Assembly: GCA_036226585.1 (NCBI GenBank)
Contig: CP108997.1
Location: forward strand, 4,526,001 to 4,590,000
Reading direction: 5' to 3'
DNA: 64,000 nucleotides
Origin: Streptomyces sp. NBC_00708
GTDB taxonomy: Bacteria > Actinomycetota > Actinomycetes > Streptomycetales > Streptomycetaceae
Part shown: piece after piece, positions 34,397-42,902 of the stretch
Layout: every line of letters starts with the position of its first letter
Numbering within the stretch: the first letter of the stretch is position 1
Made by a program: the position numbers and the translations under genes
Notes under the pieces: generated by a model
The model's database searches: none
Seen by the model: the letters and a program-made list of their open reading frames with translations, nothing else
What the model was told of the DNA's origin: nothing

Positions 34397-34918
34397 TCAC
34401 CTCACATCAAACTGAAGGGGATCCGGCAGCGCGGCGTCGGAGCGCGTGCCGAAGTATCCCGAATACGGCGTCCTGTCACCCTCTGGCTTCCAGAAGGTGA
34501 CCTGTCCTGCAACCATGCCCCGGTAGATTCTCACCGGCTGGCACACCACGATCTCCAAGGTCCACTTGTGGACCGCACCAAGGTTCCCCAGGTCTGCAGA
34601 GACCTGCAGAAAGACGCCGAGGCGCCCCATCGAGGACCTGCCTATCAGGGAAGGCACATAGCGGCTGCTGCCGATGGTCTCCTCAGTAGTGCCCAGGTAA
34701 GTGGTGTGCGGCCGCAGTACGAAGCCTTCGTCACCGATGCGGTGTTCGCGGTATTCGTGTTCCGTCCGTGCATCGATGATGCCGTCGACGATCGTTCGCA
34801 GCGTGTCACCCAGGTGATAGCTGTAGCTGTTGGGATTGAGTGCGCCAGCCTGAAACGGAGTGATCACGATATCGCCCGAGTGAACCGCCTCGGCGATTCC
34901 CTGACCCGTCAGAATCAT
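34397..34918 (-). CDS. dCTP deaminase/dUTPase-family paralogue B (catalytic Glu present)
   Basis: The first gene of the island operon, 173 residues, about the same length as Dcd and clearly paralogous to the next gene (same MILTG start, LNPNSYSYHLG and YSG block). The active-site segment is SLIGRSSMGRLGVFLQVSAD, then LGNLGAVHKWTLEIVVCQPV: the RSS...R motif and Glu122 are kept, but the Asp of the ID motif seen in copy A is replaced (LGN). IYRGMVAGQVTFWKPEG follows. Deamination of dCTP or a related cytosine nucleotide to the uracil form is the expected reaction, feeding the TS-like enzyme. ATG 34918 has GGAAAG 8 nt upstream; a longer open frame to 35014 is not supported. Confidence 0.85.
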   Translation of the reverse strand: MILTGQGIAEAVHSGDIVITPFQAGALNPNSYSYHLGDTLRTIVDGIIDARTEHEYREHRIGDEGFVLRPHTTYLGTTEETIGSSRYVPSLIGRSSMGRLGVFLQVSADLGNLGAVHKWTLEIVVCQPVRIYRGMVAGQVTFWKPEGDRTPYSGYFGTRSDAALPDPLQFDVR

Positions 34919-35631
34919 GTAGCAGTCTTTCCATTGGAGATGCGATGAGTCAGTTTTCCAGGAACAGTGACTTTTCCCCGAGAATCGGTCGAGGAATGAT
35001 CCTGGAACTCTCAACTCTAACGGGCTTCATGGAGCGTGTCTCATGGTTATTCAGCTCGTATGGTCACTGGCGGTCGCGCACCGCATTCTCCGCACACCTG
35101 CCGCAGTTGTGCACGTCTGAGCGGTTGGGTGGATTCGCTGCCGCCGGCCTGTGGAAGTTAAGAGGTTTCCCATCGCCCCAAGTTGCCGTTGCGGCAGGGT
35201 GGCACTGACGGCTTAGGCTCGTGCCGTTTGTGTGTATTCACTGCGCGACGACTCGTGTCGCCGTGGGCGTTTGCGAACCGAGGAAGTTCAGTACTCGCCC
35301 GCGACCATGCTGTTCATGCAGAGCGGCTTCCTGCCGCCGGCCTACCGCCTCTGTGGTGGCGATGTGTGATCTCGCGACCGCCATGTCTACTGCCCCCCGT
35401 CATCGATCCCGCCAGGTACTGAGAGATGCTCCGTGAATTGTCGGTGAACTTGGCGTTGATCTTCTGTCGTGCTGCCGCACGGTAGGTTGTCTCGGCAAAA
35501 CTTGTCAACTCATGTAGGGTCAACGGGCCCCGAAACCAAACCTCATGACGTCTCGTCAACTTCAGAGAGGTGGTGGCTGTGTCCGACAGGTGGGTTGAGC
35601 GTTGTGCGGTTCGTGGGGGTGTCGTCGTAGG
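34919..35631. other. Gene-poor right flank of the island operon
   Basis: Apart from the candidate promoter I see no convincing gene in this 713-nt stretch. One minus-strand frame ending at 35314 reads RRHEVWFRGPLTLHELTSFA then ETTYRAAARQKINAKFTDNS; it looks protein-like for about 60 codons but has only a TTG start (35554) and a disordered tail. It could be a small hypothetical gene or a relic. The base composition is lower in GC than the flanking core. Confidence 0.4.
35014..35042 (-). promoter_or_regulatory. Candidate promoter of the island operon
   Basis: In the minus sense GAGACA (35042-35037) and TAGAGT (35019-35014) are separated by 17 nt, resembling a vegetative -35/-10 pair (4/6 at -35, T-A-n-n-n-T at -10). 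Transcription would begin about 90 nt before the first start codon (34918). No other good pair was found upstream. Confidence 0.4.
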
Positions 35632-35948
35632 CCGTTGCCGGACCGGCAGGTGCCGTGCGAGCCTGCGTACGTGCTCCACACCGGGATCCAGACATGACGT
35701 GCTGGCGACGCTCTGCGGGACTGGAACGAGGTCGGCGTCTGGCGGCGGGGCATGAAGCGCTCCTGGCCGAGCCGAACGCCGCCGCGCTCCTGGACTGGTT
35801 CCGCTGTGTCATCGACTCCAGCCCGGTCATAGTCCTAGCTGGGGGCCCACACTGGCCCGGCCCCGGTCTTCGCTTACCGCAGCTACGACCACGACATCTA
35901 CCGCGACCAAGTACGCGAGCGTGGGATCGTTCCCGCCATAGCCTGCTG
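35632..35948 (+). mobile_element. IS5-family transposase remnant (frameshifted, internally deleted)
   Basis: On the plus strand, successive frames read PLPDRQVPCEPAYVLHTGIQ, LRDWNEVGVW, then HEALLAEPNAAALLDWFRCV and IDSSPVIVLAGGP, then a jump to SYDHDIYRDQVRERGIVPAI. These match ordered parts of the Streptomyces IS5 transposase (PDRQVLCG.LYVLHTGIQW; LRDWNEAGVW.RLHE.LLAEL; DWSRCVIDSSHVRALKGGP; YDHD.YRDQVR..GI.P.IA). At least two frameshifts and deletion of the central catalytic part show that it is dead. It belongs to a different IS5 subgroup from the remnant at 24120-24345 and marks the right side of the island. Confidence 0.8.
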
Positions 35949-36201
35949 GCCGATTGTGCTTGTGCCAGTCATCGGAGACGCGTGAGCACGCGATGAGGAA
36001 GGTCGAGTCCGGGTGCAAGCGGGCCACCCCCTCCGGGGCGCGAAGGCGGCAGGTGCCCCTCGCCGTCGAGATCGCTCAGGCCCGCCTCGTCCGCTGGGAT
36101 GGTCGGCCGCCTCTTGATCACGTACGGGATACACCCCATTACTCCCGGGCCGCGGCCCGGCGAGCTGGGCTGGGCGGTCCGGATCATGGGACGATGCCGG
36201 T

Positions 36202-38211
36202 ATGAATCGACTGGCTGACGGGCAGTCGCCCTACCTGCTTCAGCACGCGGACAACCCCGTCGACTGGTGGCCCTGGTCGCCCGAGGCGTTCGAGGAGGCG
36301 CGGCGGCGGGATGTGCCGGTGCTGCTCAGCGTCGGGTACTCCTCGTGCCACTGGTGTCATGTCATGGCGCACGAGTCGTTCGAGGACGAGGCGACCGCCG
36401 CTTATATGAACGAGCACTTCGTGTCCGTGAAGGTGGACCGCGAGGAGCGGCCCGATGTGGACGCCGTGTACATGGAGGCGGTGCAGGCGGCCACCGGGCA
36501 GGGTGGGTGGCCGATGACCGTGTTTCTGACCGCTGATGCGGAGCCGTTCTACTTCGGGACGTACTTCCCGCCCGAGTCACGGCACGGCATGCCGTCGTTC
36601 CGGCAGGTGCTCGAAGGGGTCACCGCGGCCTGGACCGGGCGGCGCGACGAGGTCGGGGAGGTCGCCGGGCGCATCGTGCGGGATCTGTCCGAACGCAGCC
36701 TCGCGCACGGCGGCGACGGGCCGCCCGGGGAGGCCGAGCTCGCGCAGGCGCTGCTGGGGCTGACCCGGGAGTACGACGAGAAGCGCGGCGGGTTCGGCGG
36801 CGCGCCCAAGTTCCCGCCGTCCATGGCGCTGGAGTTCCTGCTGCGGCACCACGCCCGGACCGGGGCGGACGGGGCGCTCCAGATGGCCGCCGACACCTGT
36901 GAGGCGATGGCCCGGGGCGGGATCTACGACCAGCTCGGCGGCGGGTTCGCCCGGTACGCCGTGGACCGGGACTGGGTCGTGCCGCACTTCGAGAAGATGC
37001 TGTACGACAACGCGCTGCTCTGCCGCGTCTACGCCCACCTCTGGCGGGCCACCGGGTCGGAGCTCGCCCGGCGGGTCGCCCTGGAGACCGCCGACTTCAT
37101 GGTGCGGGAGCTGCGGACGCCCGAGGGCGGTTTCGCCTCCGCGCTGGACGCCGACAGCGAGGACGCGGCCGGGCGGCACGTCGAGGGCGCGTACTACGTG
37201 TGGACGCCGGCGCAGCTGCGCGAGGTGCTGGGCGAGGAGGAGGCGGCGTTCGCCGTCGAGTACTTCGGGGTGACCGAGGAGGGCACCTTCGAGGAGGGCT
37301 CCTCGGTGCTCCAGCTGCCCGGCGATCCCGACGACGTCCGCGCCGCCGGGGTACGGGAGCGGCTGCTCGCCGCCCGTGAGGCACGCCCGCGCCCCGGGCG
37401 GGACGACAAGATCGTCGCCGCCTGGAACGGGCTGGCCGTCGCCGCGCTCGCGGAGACCGGCGCCTACTTCGACCGGCCCGACCTCGTCGAGCGCGCCACC
37501 GAGGCGGCCGACCTGCTGGTGCGGCTGCACATGGGCCCCGTCGCCCGGCTGGTCCGTACGTCCAAGGACGGCCGTGCCGGTGAGCACGCCGGGGTGCTGG
37601 AGGACTACGGGGACGTCGCGGAGGGCTTCCTCGCGCTGGCCGGGGTCACCGGCGAGGGGGCCTGGCTGGAGTTCGCCGGGTTCCTGCTCGACATCGTGCT
37701 CCAGCACTTCCGGGGCGAGGGCGGCCAGCTGTACGACACGGCGGACGACGCCGAGCAGCTGATCCGCCGCCCCCAGGACCCCACCGACAGCGCGACCCCG
37801 GCCGGCTGGACGGCGGCCGCCGGCGCGCTCCTCTCGTACGCCGCGCACACCGGCTCCGAGCCCCACCGCACCGCCGCCGAAGAGGCACTGGGCGTCGTGA
37901 AGGCGCTGGGCCCCCGCGCGCCGCGCTTCATCGGCTGGGGGCTCGCGGTGGCCGAGGCGCTGCTCGACGGGCCGCGCGAGGTCGCGGTCGCCGGGCCCGT
38001 CGGCGGCGAGCTGCACCGTACGGCCCTGCTGGGGCGGGCGCCCGGCGCGGTGGTCGCGGCGGGTGAGCCGGGCGGGGCGGAGTTCCCGCTGCTGGCCGAC
38101 CGCCCGATGGCGGACGGCGCGCCGACGGCGTACGTCTGCCGGCACTTCGTGTGCGACGCGCCGACCACCGATCCGGAGGCGCTGGCCAGGGCGCTGGGCG
38201 GGGCCGTCTGA
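36202..38211 (+). CDS. Thioredoxin-domain protein, YyaL/DUF255 (SSP411-like)
   Basis: A 669-residue cytoplasmic protein of the YyaL/spermatogenesis-associated-protein-20 family. The start [33 protein letters not shown] is diagnostic, followed by a thioredoxin-like domain with the C-x-x-C in [19 protein letters not shown] (near 50) and [15 protein letters not shown]. From about 200 it continues as an alpha/alpha-barrel resembling glycoside-processing folds ([37 protein letters not shown]). Length is as usual for the family, and function is still unclear, possibly redox or carbohydrate-related. It is the first core gene to the right of the island. Confidence 0.92.
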   Translation: MNRLADGQSPYLLQHADNPVDWWPWSPEAFEEARRRDVPVLLSVGYSSCHWCHVMAHESFEDEATAAYMNEHFVSVKVDREERPDVDAVYMEAVQAATGQGGWPMTVFLTADAEPFYFGTYFPPESRHGMPSFRQVLEGVTAAWTGRRDEVGEVAGRIVRDLSERSLAHGGDGPPGEAELAQALLGLTREYDEKRGGFGGAPKFPPSMALEFLLRHHARTGADGALQMAADTCEAMARGGIYDQLGGGFARYAVDRDWVVPHFEKMLYDNALLCRVYAHLWRATGSELARRVALETADFMVRELRTPEGGFASALDADSEDAAGRHVEGAYYVWTPAQLREVLGEEEAAFAVEYFGVTEEGTFEEGSSVLQLPGDPDDVRAAGVRERLLAAREARPRPGRDDKIVAAWNGLAVAALAETGAYFDRPDLVERATEAADLLVRLHMGPVARLVRTSKDGRAGEHAGVLEDYGDVAEGFLALAGVTGEGAWLEFAGFLLDIVLQHFRGEGGQLYDTADDAEQLIRRPQDPTDSATPAGWTAAAGALLSYAAHTGSEPHRTAAEEALGVVKALGPRAPRFIGWGLAVAEALLDGPREVAVAGPVGGELHRTALLGRAPGAVVAAGEPGGAEFPLLADRPMADGAPTAYVCRHFVCDAPTTDPEALARALGGAV

Positions 38212-38240
38212 CCCGGGTCGCCCGACGGGGCTGTGCGCCC

Positions 38241-38271
38241 CCGGCCGTCCGACCGGCGCGCACACGGCCGG
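38241..38271. terminator. Possible hairpin between YyaL gene and TetR gene
   Basis: CCGGCCGT (38241-38248) and ACGGCCGG (38264-38271) pair around a GC-rich loop; an alternative stem (GTGCGC 38233-38238 / GCGCAC 38258-38263) overlaps it. The location between convergent genes fits a terminator. Confidence 0.45.
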
Positions 38272-38285
38272 GCCTGCCCGGCCCC

Positions 38286-38906
38286 TCAGAGCCGCAACCC
38301 GCCCCCCAGCACATCCAGTGCCTCGTCCACCAGGTCCGGGAGGCTGCCCTTCTGGCCGCTCTCCGCCCAGTGCAGCGTCGCCTCGCGCAGGGCGCCCAGG
38401 ACCGCCGCGACGAAGACCCGGACGCGCAGGTCGTCCGGGTCGTGGCCGGTGCGGTCGGCCAGGACGCGGGCCAGGTCCCTGGCCGTTTCCGACATCGTCT
38501 CCGTCATCCGGGCGCGGACCGCGGGGACCTCGACCATCAGCCGGGTGCGCCTGCGCAGTTCCCCGTCGTCCGTGGCGAGAAACGTGGTCAGCGCCTCCCG
38601 CATCATCACGCGCACCGACTCCAGCGGCGCTTCGTCCGCGGGGCGGCCGCGCAGCAGGGCCTCCATGACCGGGTCGTACGCGTCGGTGAGGACGATGTCC
38701 TCCTTCGACGCGAAGTAGCGGAACACCGTGCTCGGGGAGACCTCGGCCGCCTCGGCGATCTGCTCGATCGTCGTGGCCTCGTAACCCTGCTCGTCGATGA
38801 GGCGGTACGTCGCCTCCCGGATCGCCGCCCGGGTCTTCAGCTTCTTGCGCTCGCGCAGGCCCACCGGCTGTGCGCCGGGGGAGAGGGGACGGGAGGGGGC
38901 GGCCAT
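38286..38906 (-). CDS. TetR family transcriptional regulator
   Basis: A 206-residue repressor. The N-terminal helix-turn-helix is GLRERKKLKTRAAIREATYR, LIDEQGYEATTIEQIAEAAE, VSPSTVFRYFASKEDIVLT, a textbook TetR DNA-binding domain ending in the F-R-Y-F-x-S-K-E-x-I motif. The C-terminal domain is helical with no recognisable ligand motif; members with R-L-M-x-E-V-P-A-V-R-A-R (here RRTRLMVEVPAVRARMTETM) are common streptomycete regulators of efflux or lipid genes. It follows the hemolysin III gene by 32 nt on the same strand, so the two form an operon, and a 9-bp palindrome before that operon is a likely operator. Confidence 0.9.
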   Translation of the reverse strand: MAAPSRPLSPGAQPVGLRERKKLKTRAAIREATYRLIDEQGYEATTIEQIAEAAEVSPSTVFRYFASKEDIVLTDAYDPVMEALLRGRPADEAPLESVRVMMREALTTFLATDDGELRRRTRLMVEVPAVRARMTETMSETARDLARVLADRTGHDPDDLRVRVFVAAVLGALREATLHWAESGQKGSLPDLVDEALDVLGGGLRL

Positions 38907-38938
38907 GGGCCCATTGTCGGGCACCCGCCCCGGCCGCG

Positions 38939-39631
38939 TCAGCTGTGGTTGTACGCCACCAGGGAGATGCCCACGTAGTGCACCACGAAGGCGGCCAGGG
39001 TCAGCGAGTGGAAGACCTCGTGGAAGCCGAACCAGCGCGGGGAGGGGTTCGGCCGCTTGATGCCGTAGATGACGCCGCCCGCGCTGTAGAGGACGCCGCC
39101 GACGACGACCAGGACCAGCACCGCGATCCCGCCGGTGCGCATGAAGTCCGGCAGGAAGAAGACCGCCGCCCAGCCCATCGCGATGTAGCAGGGGGTGTAC
39201 AGCCAGCGCGGGGCTCCGACCCAGAACACCCGGAACGCTATGCCCGCCAGCGCCGCCGCCCAGACCGCCCACAGGAGCGGGGTGCCGGTGGACTCCGGGA
39301 GCAGGAGCAGGGTGAGCGGAGTGTAGGTGCCCGCGATGATCAGGAAGATGTTGGCGTGGTCGAGCCGGCGCAGGACGGCCTCGCCGCGCGGCCCCCACGT
39401 ACCGCGGTGGTAGACGGCGCTCACGCCGAAGAGCAGGCACGCCGTCAGGACGTAGACCGCGCAGGCGATCCGGCCCCGGGTGCTGTCCGAGAGGGCGACG
39501 AGCACGATGCCCGCTACGACGACGGCGGGAAACATCCCGGCGTGCAGCCAGCCGCGCATCCGTGGCTTCAGCGGGACGTCGGCGAGGGGGGCCGGACGGG
39601 GGCCCGCGTTGTCGGGTGCGGCGGCAGTCAT
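38939..39631 (-). CDS. Hemolysin III / PAQR-family membrane protein (TrhA-like)
   Basis: A 230-residue, seven-helix membrane protein. Family motifs are SAVYHRGTWGPRGEAVLRRL with the first conserved His, the central LDHANIFLIIAGTYTPLTLL, and GFHEVFHSLTLAAFVVHYVG, giving the S-x(n)-D/H-x(n)-H-x-x-x-H metal-binding set of the PAQR/CREST hydrolase superfamily. Bacterial TrhA members influence membrane fluidity homeostasis; hemolysis is a historical name. Convergent regulation with the downstream TetR gene is likely. It starts 228 nt from pckG on the other strand. Confidence 0.92.
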   Translation of the reverse strand: MTAAAPDNAGPRPAPLADVPLKPRMRGWLHAGMFPAVVVAGIVLVALSDSTRGRIACAVYVLTACLLFGVSAVYHRGTWGPRGEAVLRRLDHANIFLIIAGTYTPLTLLLLPESTGTPLLWAVWAAALAGIAFRVFWVGAPRWLYTPCYIAMGWAAVFFLPDFMRTGGIAVLVLVVVGGVLYSAGGVIYGIKRPNPSPRWFGFHEVFHSLTLAAFVVHYVGISLVAYNHS

Positions 39632-39640
39632 TCCCGCATC

Positions 39641-39662
39641 GTACCTACGCCCCCGTAGGTAC
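39641..39662. promoter_or_regulatory. 9-bp inverted repeat upstream of hemolysin III-TetR operon
   Basis: GTACCTACG (39641-39649) and CGTAGGTAC (39654-39662) form a perfect inverted repeat with a 4-nt spacer, lying 10-31 nt before the start codon at 39631. TetR repressors bind such sites, and a tetR gene is the second gene of this operon, so autoregulation is the simplest reading. Confidence 0.55.
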
Positions 39663-39859
39663 GGGATATGGGCCGGACCGAGTGCTGATGCTCACATGGG
39701 CGGCCCTCTGGACATATGGGCGCAAGGGTCGGATGATCAAATGAGTGCAGTCGGCACCGGATGAGCGCCAGAGGGAATTCGAAGGGGTACACGCATCCGG
39801 GTCGCAGCCCCCACGGGGCACAAGGCACCAACCGAATACACCCTCATCAAGGAGCGATC

Positions 39860-41686
39860 GTGGCGCGCGACATCGCGGCTCCCCTCACTGTTCCCACCCA
39901 CCACCAGGAGCTGATCTCCTGGGTGGACGAGATCGCAGCACTCACCGAACCGGACCGGGTGGTCTGGTGCGACGGTTCCGAGGCCGAGTACGAGCGCCTG
40001 TGCGGGGAGCTCGTCGCCAAGGGCACCTTCACCAAGCTCGACGAGATCAAGCGCCCGAACTCCTACTACGCGGCCTCCGACCCCAGCGACGTCGCCCGCG
40101 TCGAGACCCGTACGTTCATCTGCTCCGAGAAGGAGGAGGACGCCGGCCCGACGAACCACTGGAAGGACCCCGCCGAGATGCGGGAGATCTTCGTGGGGGA
40201 GCAGGGCGTCTTCCGCGGCTCGATGCGTGGCCGGACCATGTACGTCGTGCCCTTCTGCATGGGCCCGCTCGGCTCGCCGCTCTCCGCCATCGGCGTCGAG
40301 ATCACCGACTCCGCGTACGTCGCCGTCTCGATGCGCACCATGACGCGCATGGGGCAGGCCGTGCTCGACGAGCTGGGGTCCGACGGTTTCTTCGTGAAGG
40401 CCGTCCACACGCTGGGCGCCCCCCTGGCGGAGGGCCAGGAGGACGTCCCGTGGCCCTGCAACGAGACCAAGTACATCTCGCACTTCCCGGAGGACCGCGA
40501 GATCTGGTCGTACGGCTCCGGCTACGGCGGCAACGCGCTGCTCGGCAAGAAGTGCTACGCGCTGCGCATCGCCTCCGTCATGGCGCGTGACGAGGGCTGG
40601 CTCGCGGAGCACATGCTGATCCTGAAGCTGACGCCGCCGCGCGGTGAGGCGAAGTACGTGGCTGCCGCGTTCCCCTCCGCCTGCGGCAAGACCAACCTCG
40701 CCATGCTGGAGCCCACGATCTCCGGCTGGACCGTCGAGACCATCGGCGACGACATCGCGTGGATGCGGTTCGGCGAGGACGGCCGGCTGTACGCGATCAA
40801 CCCGGAGGCCGGTTTCTTCGGCGTCGCGCCCGGCACCGGCGAGCACACCAACGCCAACGCGATGAAGACGATGTGGGGCAACTCCGTCTTCACCAACGTC
40901 GCGCTCACCGACGACGGCGACGTCTGGTGGGAGGGCATGACCGAGGAGCCGCCCGCGCACCTCACGGACTGGAAGGGCAACGACTGGACGCCCGCGTCCG
41001 GTACGCCCGCGGCTCACCCCAACGCCCGCTTCACCGTCCCGGCCGGGCAGTGCCCGATCATCGCGCCCGAGTGGGAGGACCCGAAGGGCGTGCCGATCTC
41101 GGCCATCCTCTTCGGCGGCCGTCGCGCCTCGGCGGTCCCGCTGGTCACCGAGTCCTTCAACTGGCAGCACGGTGTCTTCCTCGGCGCCAACGTCGCCTCC
41201 GAGAAGACCGCCGCCGCCGAGGGCAAGGTCGGCGAGCTGCGCCGCGACCCGTTCGCCATGCTGCCGTTCTGCGGCTACAACATGGGCGACTACATGAACC
41301 ACTGGCTCAAGGTGGGCGCGGACAAGCCGGACCAGTCGAAGCTGCCGAAGATCTACTACGTGAACTGGTTCCGCAAGAACGAGGCGGGCAAGTTCGTGTG
41401 GCCCGGCTTCGGCGAGAACAGCCGCGTCCTGAAGTGGATCGTCGAGCGCCTGGAGGGGAAGGCGGAGGGCGTCGAGACGCCGATCGGCATCCTTCCCGCG
41501 AAGGGCTCCATCGACACCGAGGGCCTGGACCTCTCCGAGGCGGACCTCGACTTCCTGCTCAAGGTCGACAAGGAGGTCTGGCGCGAGGAGGCGGCGCTGG
41601 TCCCCGAGCACCTCAACACCTTCGGCGACCACACGCCGAAGGAACTGTGGGACGAGTACCGCGCGCTGGTGGAGCGCCTGGGCTGA
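39860..41686 (+). CDS. pckG: Phosphoenolpyruvate carboxykinase (GTP)
   Basis: A 608-residue enzyme converting oxaloacetate plus GTP to PEP, the first committed step of gluconeogenesis. Landmarks: the N-terminal [20 protein letters not shown], the PEP-binding segment [20 protein letters not shown], the active-site loop Cys in the P-loop [17 protein letters not shown], metal-binding [20 protein letters not shown], and the guanine-specific [20 protein letters not shown]. Length agrees with GTP-dependent PEPCKs (ATP-type are shorter). GTG 39860 has AAGGAG just upstream; a longer open frame to 39761 is ignored. A hairpin terminator follows the stop. Confidence 0.97.
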   Translation: MARDIAAPLTVPTHHQELISWVDEIAALTEPDRVVWCDGSEAEYERLCGELVAKGTFTKLDEIKRPNSYYAASDPSDVARVETRTFICSEKEEDAGPTNHWKDPAEMREIFVGEQGVFRGSMRGRTMYVVPFCMGPLGSPLSAIGVEITDSAYVAVSMRTMTRMGQAVLDELGSDGFFVKAVHTLGAPLAEGQEDVPWPCNETKYISHFPEDREIWSYGSGYGGNALLGKKCYALRIASVMARDEGWLAEHMLILKLTPPRGEAKYVAAAFPSACGKTNLAMLEPTISGWTVETIGDDIAWMRFGEDGRLYAINPEAGFFGVAPGTGEHTNANAMKTMWGNSVFTNVALTDDGDVWWEGMTEEPPAHLTDWKGNDWTPASGTPAAHPNARFTVPAGQCPIIAPEWEDPKGVPISAILFGGRRASAVPLVTESFNWQHGVFLGANVASEKTAAAEGKVGELRRDPFAMLPFCGYNMGDYMNHWLKVGADKPDQSKLPKIYYVNWFRKNEAGKFVWPGFGENSRVLKWIVERLEGKAEGVETPIGILPAKGSIDTEGLDLSEADLDFLLKVDKEVWREEAALVPEHLNTFGDHTPKELWDEYRALVERLG

Positions 41687-41706
41687 GTTCCCCGCGGTAC
41701 CTACGG

Positions 41707-41739
41707 CGATGGCCCCCGAAGCAGCCTCGGGGGCCATCG
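41707..41739. terminator. pckG terminator
   Basis: CGATGGCCCCCGA (41707-41719) pairs perfectly with TCGGGGGCCATCG (41727-41739), 13 bp with a 7-nt loop, 20 nt after the pckG stop. Confidence 0.75.
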
Positions 41740-41864
41740 GCCTGTTCAACGCGCCCTGTTCGTCGTCGGGTTGTGACCCTGCGGAGCTACGGGGGTGATG
41801 CGCGCGGCCGTACGGTTGAGCCGGTCGCGCCGTCGGTGCGCGGCAGCGGAGGGGGGCGCCCGGT

Positions 41865-42113
41865 ATGCAGTATCCGCCGTACCCGAACACGCCGGAGGGC
41901 GGTCCGCCGCTCTTCCCCGGGCGCCGGATGGACGGCATGACGATCGCCCTGATCACCGTGGGCGGGCTGATCGCCCTGGCGGCGGTGGCCGGGCTCGTCG
42001 TCCTGATCCTGTTCGCCCACGTGTACGGCAAGGTCCACGAGGACGTCTACTGGGACAATGGCGTCACTGTCACCCCTTGTCGGGTGGACGAGAAGTGCGA
42101 GGTCACCGAGTGA
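41865..42113 (+). CDS. Small single-pass membrane protein
   Basis: An 82-residue protein with a Pro-rich N-terminus (MQYPPYPNTPEGGPPLFPGR), one membrane helix (MTIALITVGGLIALAAVAGLVVLILF near 25-50), and a short, acidic extracellular tail with two Cys (TPCRVDEKCEV) that could form a disulphide. It is preceded by a GGAGGGGG stretch before the ATG. No family recognised. The frame has clear coding bias relative to the neighbouring sequence. It may be expressed with or independently of pckG, from which a terminator separates it. Confidence 0.65.
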   Translation: MQYPPYPNTPEGGPPLFPGRRMDGMTIALITVGGLIALAAVAGLVVLILFAHVYGKVHEDVYWDNGVTVTPCRVDEKCEVTE

Positions 42114-42373
42114 CGCTCCAGTCGACGGCGGGGCCGCGACGGTGTCTTCGCAGCCGTCACCGGCCGCGTCCTGAAGCGTGTGCCCGGGCGGCCCGCGCCG
42201 CCATTCGGCCGCCCGCTGCGGCGTGTCCCCACGGACGGCTGTCCGAGCCCGTCGCCCTCGGACAGCCCGAGCCCGTTCTGCTGCTGCTGGCCGGCTTCGT
42301 CACCGTACGACTGAAGTCCAGGGTCCGCGGCCGGCGCTGACGTACGCGCGTCGCCACCGCACCTGGGTGGCAC

Positions 42374-42406
42374 CCGGTCCACGCGCTTCTGCGGCGCGTG
42401 GACCGG
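42374..42406. terminator. Hairpin between the small membrane gene and the 132-residue gene
   Basis: CCGGTCCACGCGC (42374-42386) pairs perfectly with GCGCGTGGACCGG (42394-42406), 13 bp with a 7-nt loop, just before the convergent stop at 42412. Between 42114 and 42373 I see no gene. Confidence 0.7.
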
Positions 42407-42411
42407 GGCCG

Positions 42412-42810
42412 TCAGTGGGCGCCGACCAGCGGCGTGCCGGCGTCGGACGAGAGCGCCTCGGTGTGGGCGTCCATACGCTCGGCCGACAGGATCGCGACCG
42501 CCGTGTCGGCGCGGGAGGCCGCCACCACCAGGGCCCGGCCCGCGAGGGCGTGGGCGCGGCGGTGGAGGGCGGCGGCGGGCGCGTCGCTCAGCCCGGCGTG
42601 CCGGACGGGCGGGGCGCCGCGCAGCCGGGCGACCTGCCCGGCGATACGGTCGCCCGCCTCGCCGAGACCCAGTTCGTCGGTGACCGCGAGCAGGGCGGCC
42701 AGGTGTCCGGCGAGCTGGATGTCCAGCTCCTCCTCGCGGGTGCGGTGCGGGAAGTCGCCGGCGTGGTCGGCCGGTGTGTGGACCGATTTGGTGCGGATCG
42801 GTTCGTACAT
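42412..42810 (-). CDS. SCO4983-type conserved hypothetical protein
   Basis: A 132-residue soluble protein (MYEPIRTKSVHTPADHAGDF; REEELDIQLAGHLAALLAVT; DELGLGEAGDRIAGQVARLR). The Y-E-P-I-R-T-K-S-V-H start and the E-E-E-L-D-I-Q-L-A-G-H-L-A-A-L-L block resemble, from memory, a conserved streptomycete family named after SCO4983; no enzymatic motif is visible. It is strongly helical and acidic. The gene is monocistronic, with a terminator after it, and sits between pckG and the aminotransferase gene. Confidence 0.75.
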   Translation of the reverse strand: MYEPIRTKSVHTPADHAGDFPHRTREEELDIQLAGHLAALLAVTDELGLGEAGDRIAGQVARLRGAPPVRHAGLSDAPAAALHRRAHALAGRALVVAASRADTAVAILSAERMDAHTEALSSDAGTPLVGAH

Positions 42811-42902
42811 GGATGGCCTCCTGGTGATGCTGTGGGAACCATCCTAGCTTGGATTGAGTCTAAAGTTGTCCATCTTCGAGAAAAGGTGGGGCGCCGCTGC
42901 CG

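Noticed and set aside
24433..34918. Reading the island as a prophage because of Dcd, TS and dNMP-kinase homologues
   Set aside because: No integrase, portal, capsid, terminase or lysis genes, and the second half is glycosyl- and methyl-transfer chemistry; a biosynthetic operon is simpler, though the phage origin of single enzymes is possible.
35543..35830. A 95-codon minus-strand frame over the right IS5 remnant
   Set aside because: Overlaps the plus-strand transposase remnant; its residues are Arg/Ser/Thr-rich with no recognisable motif.
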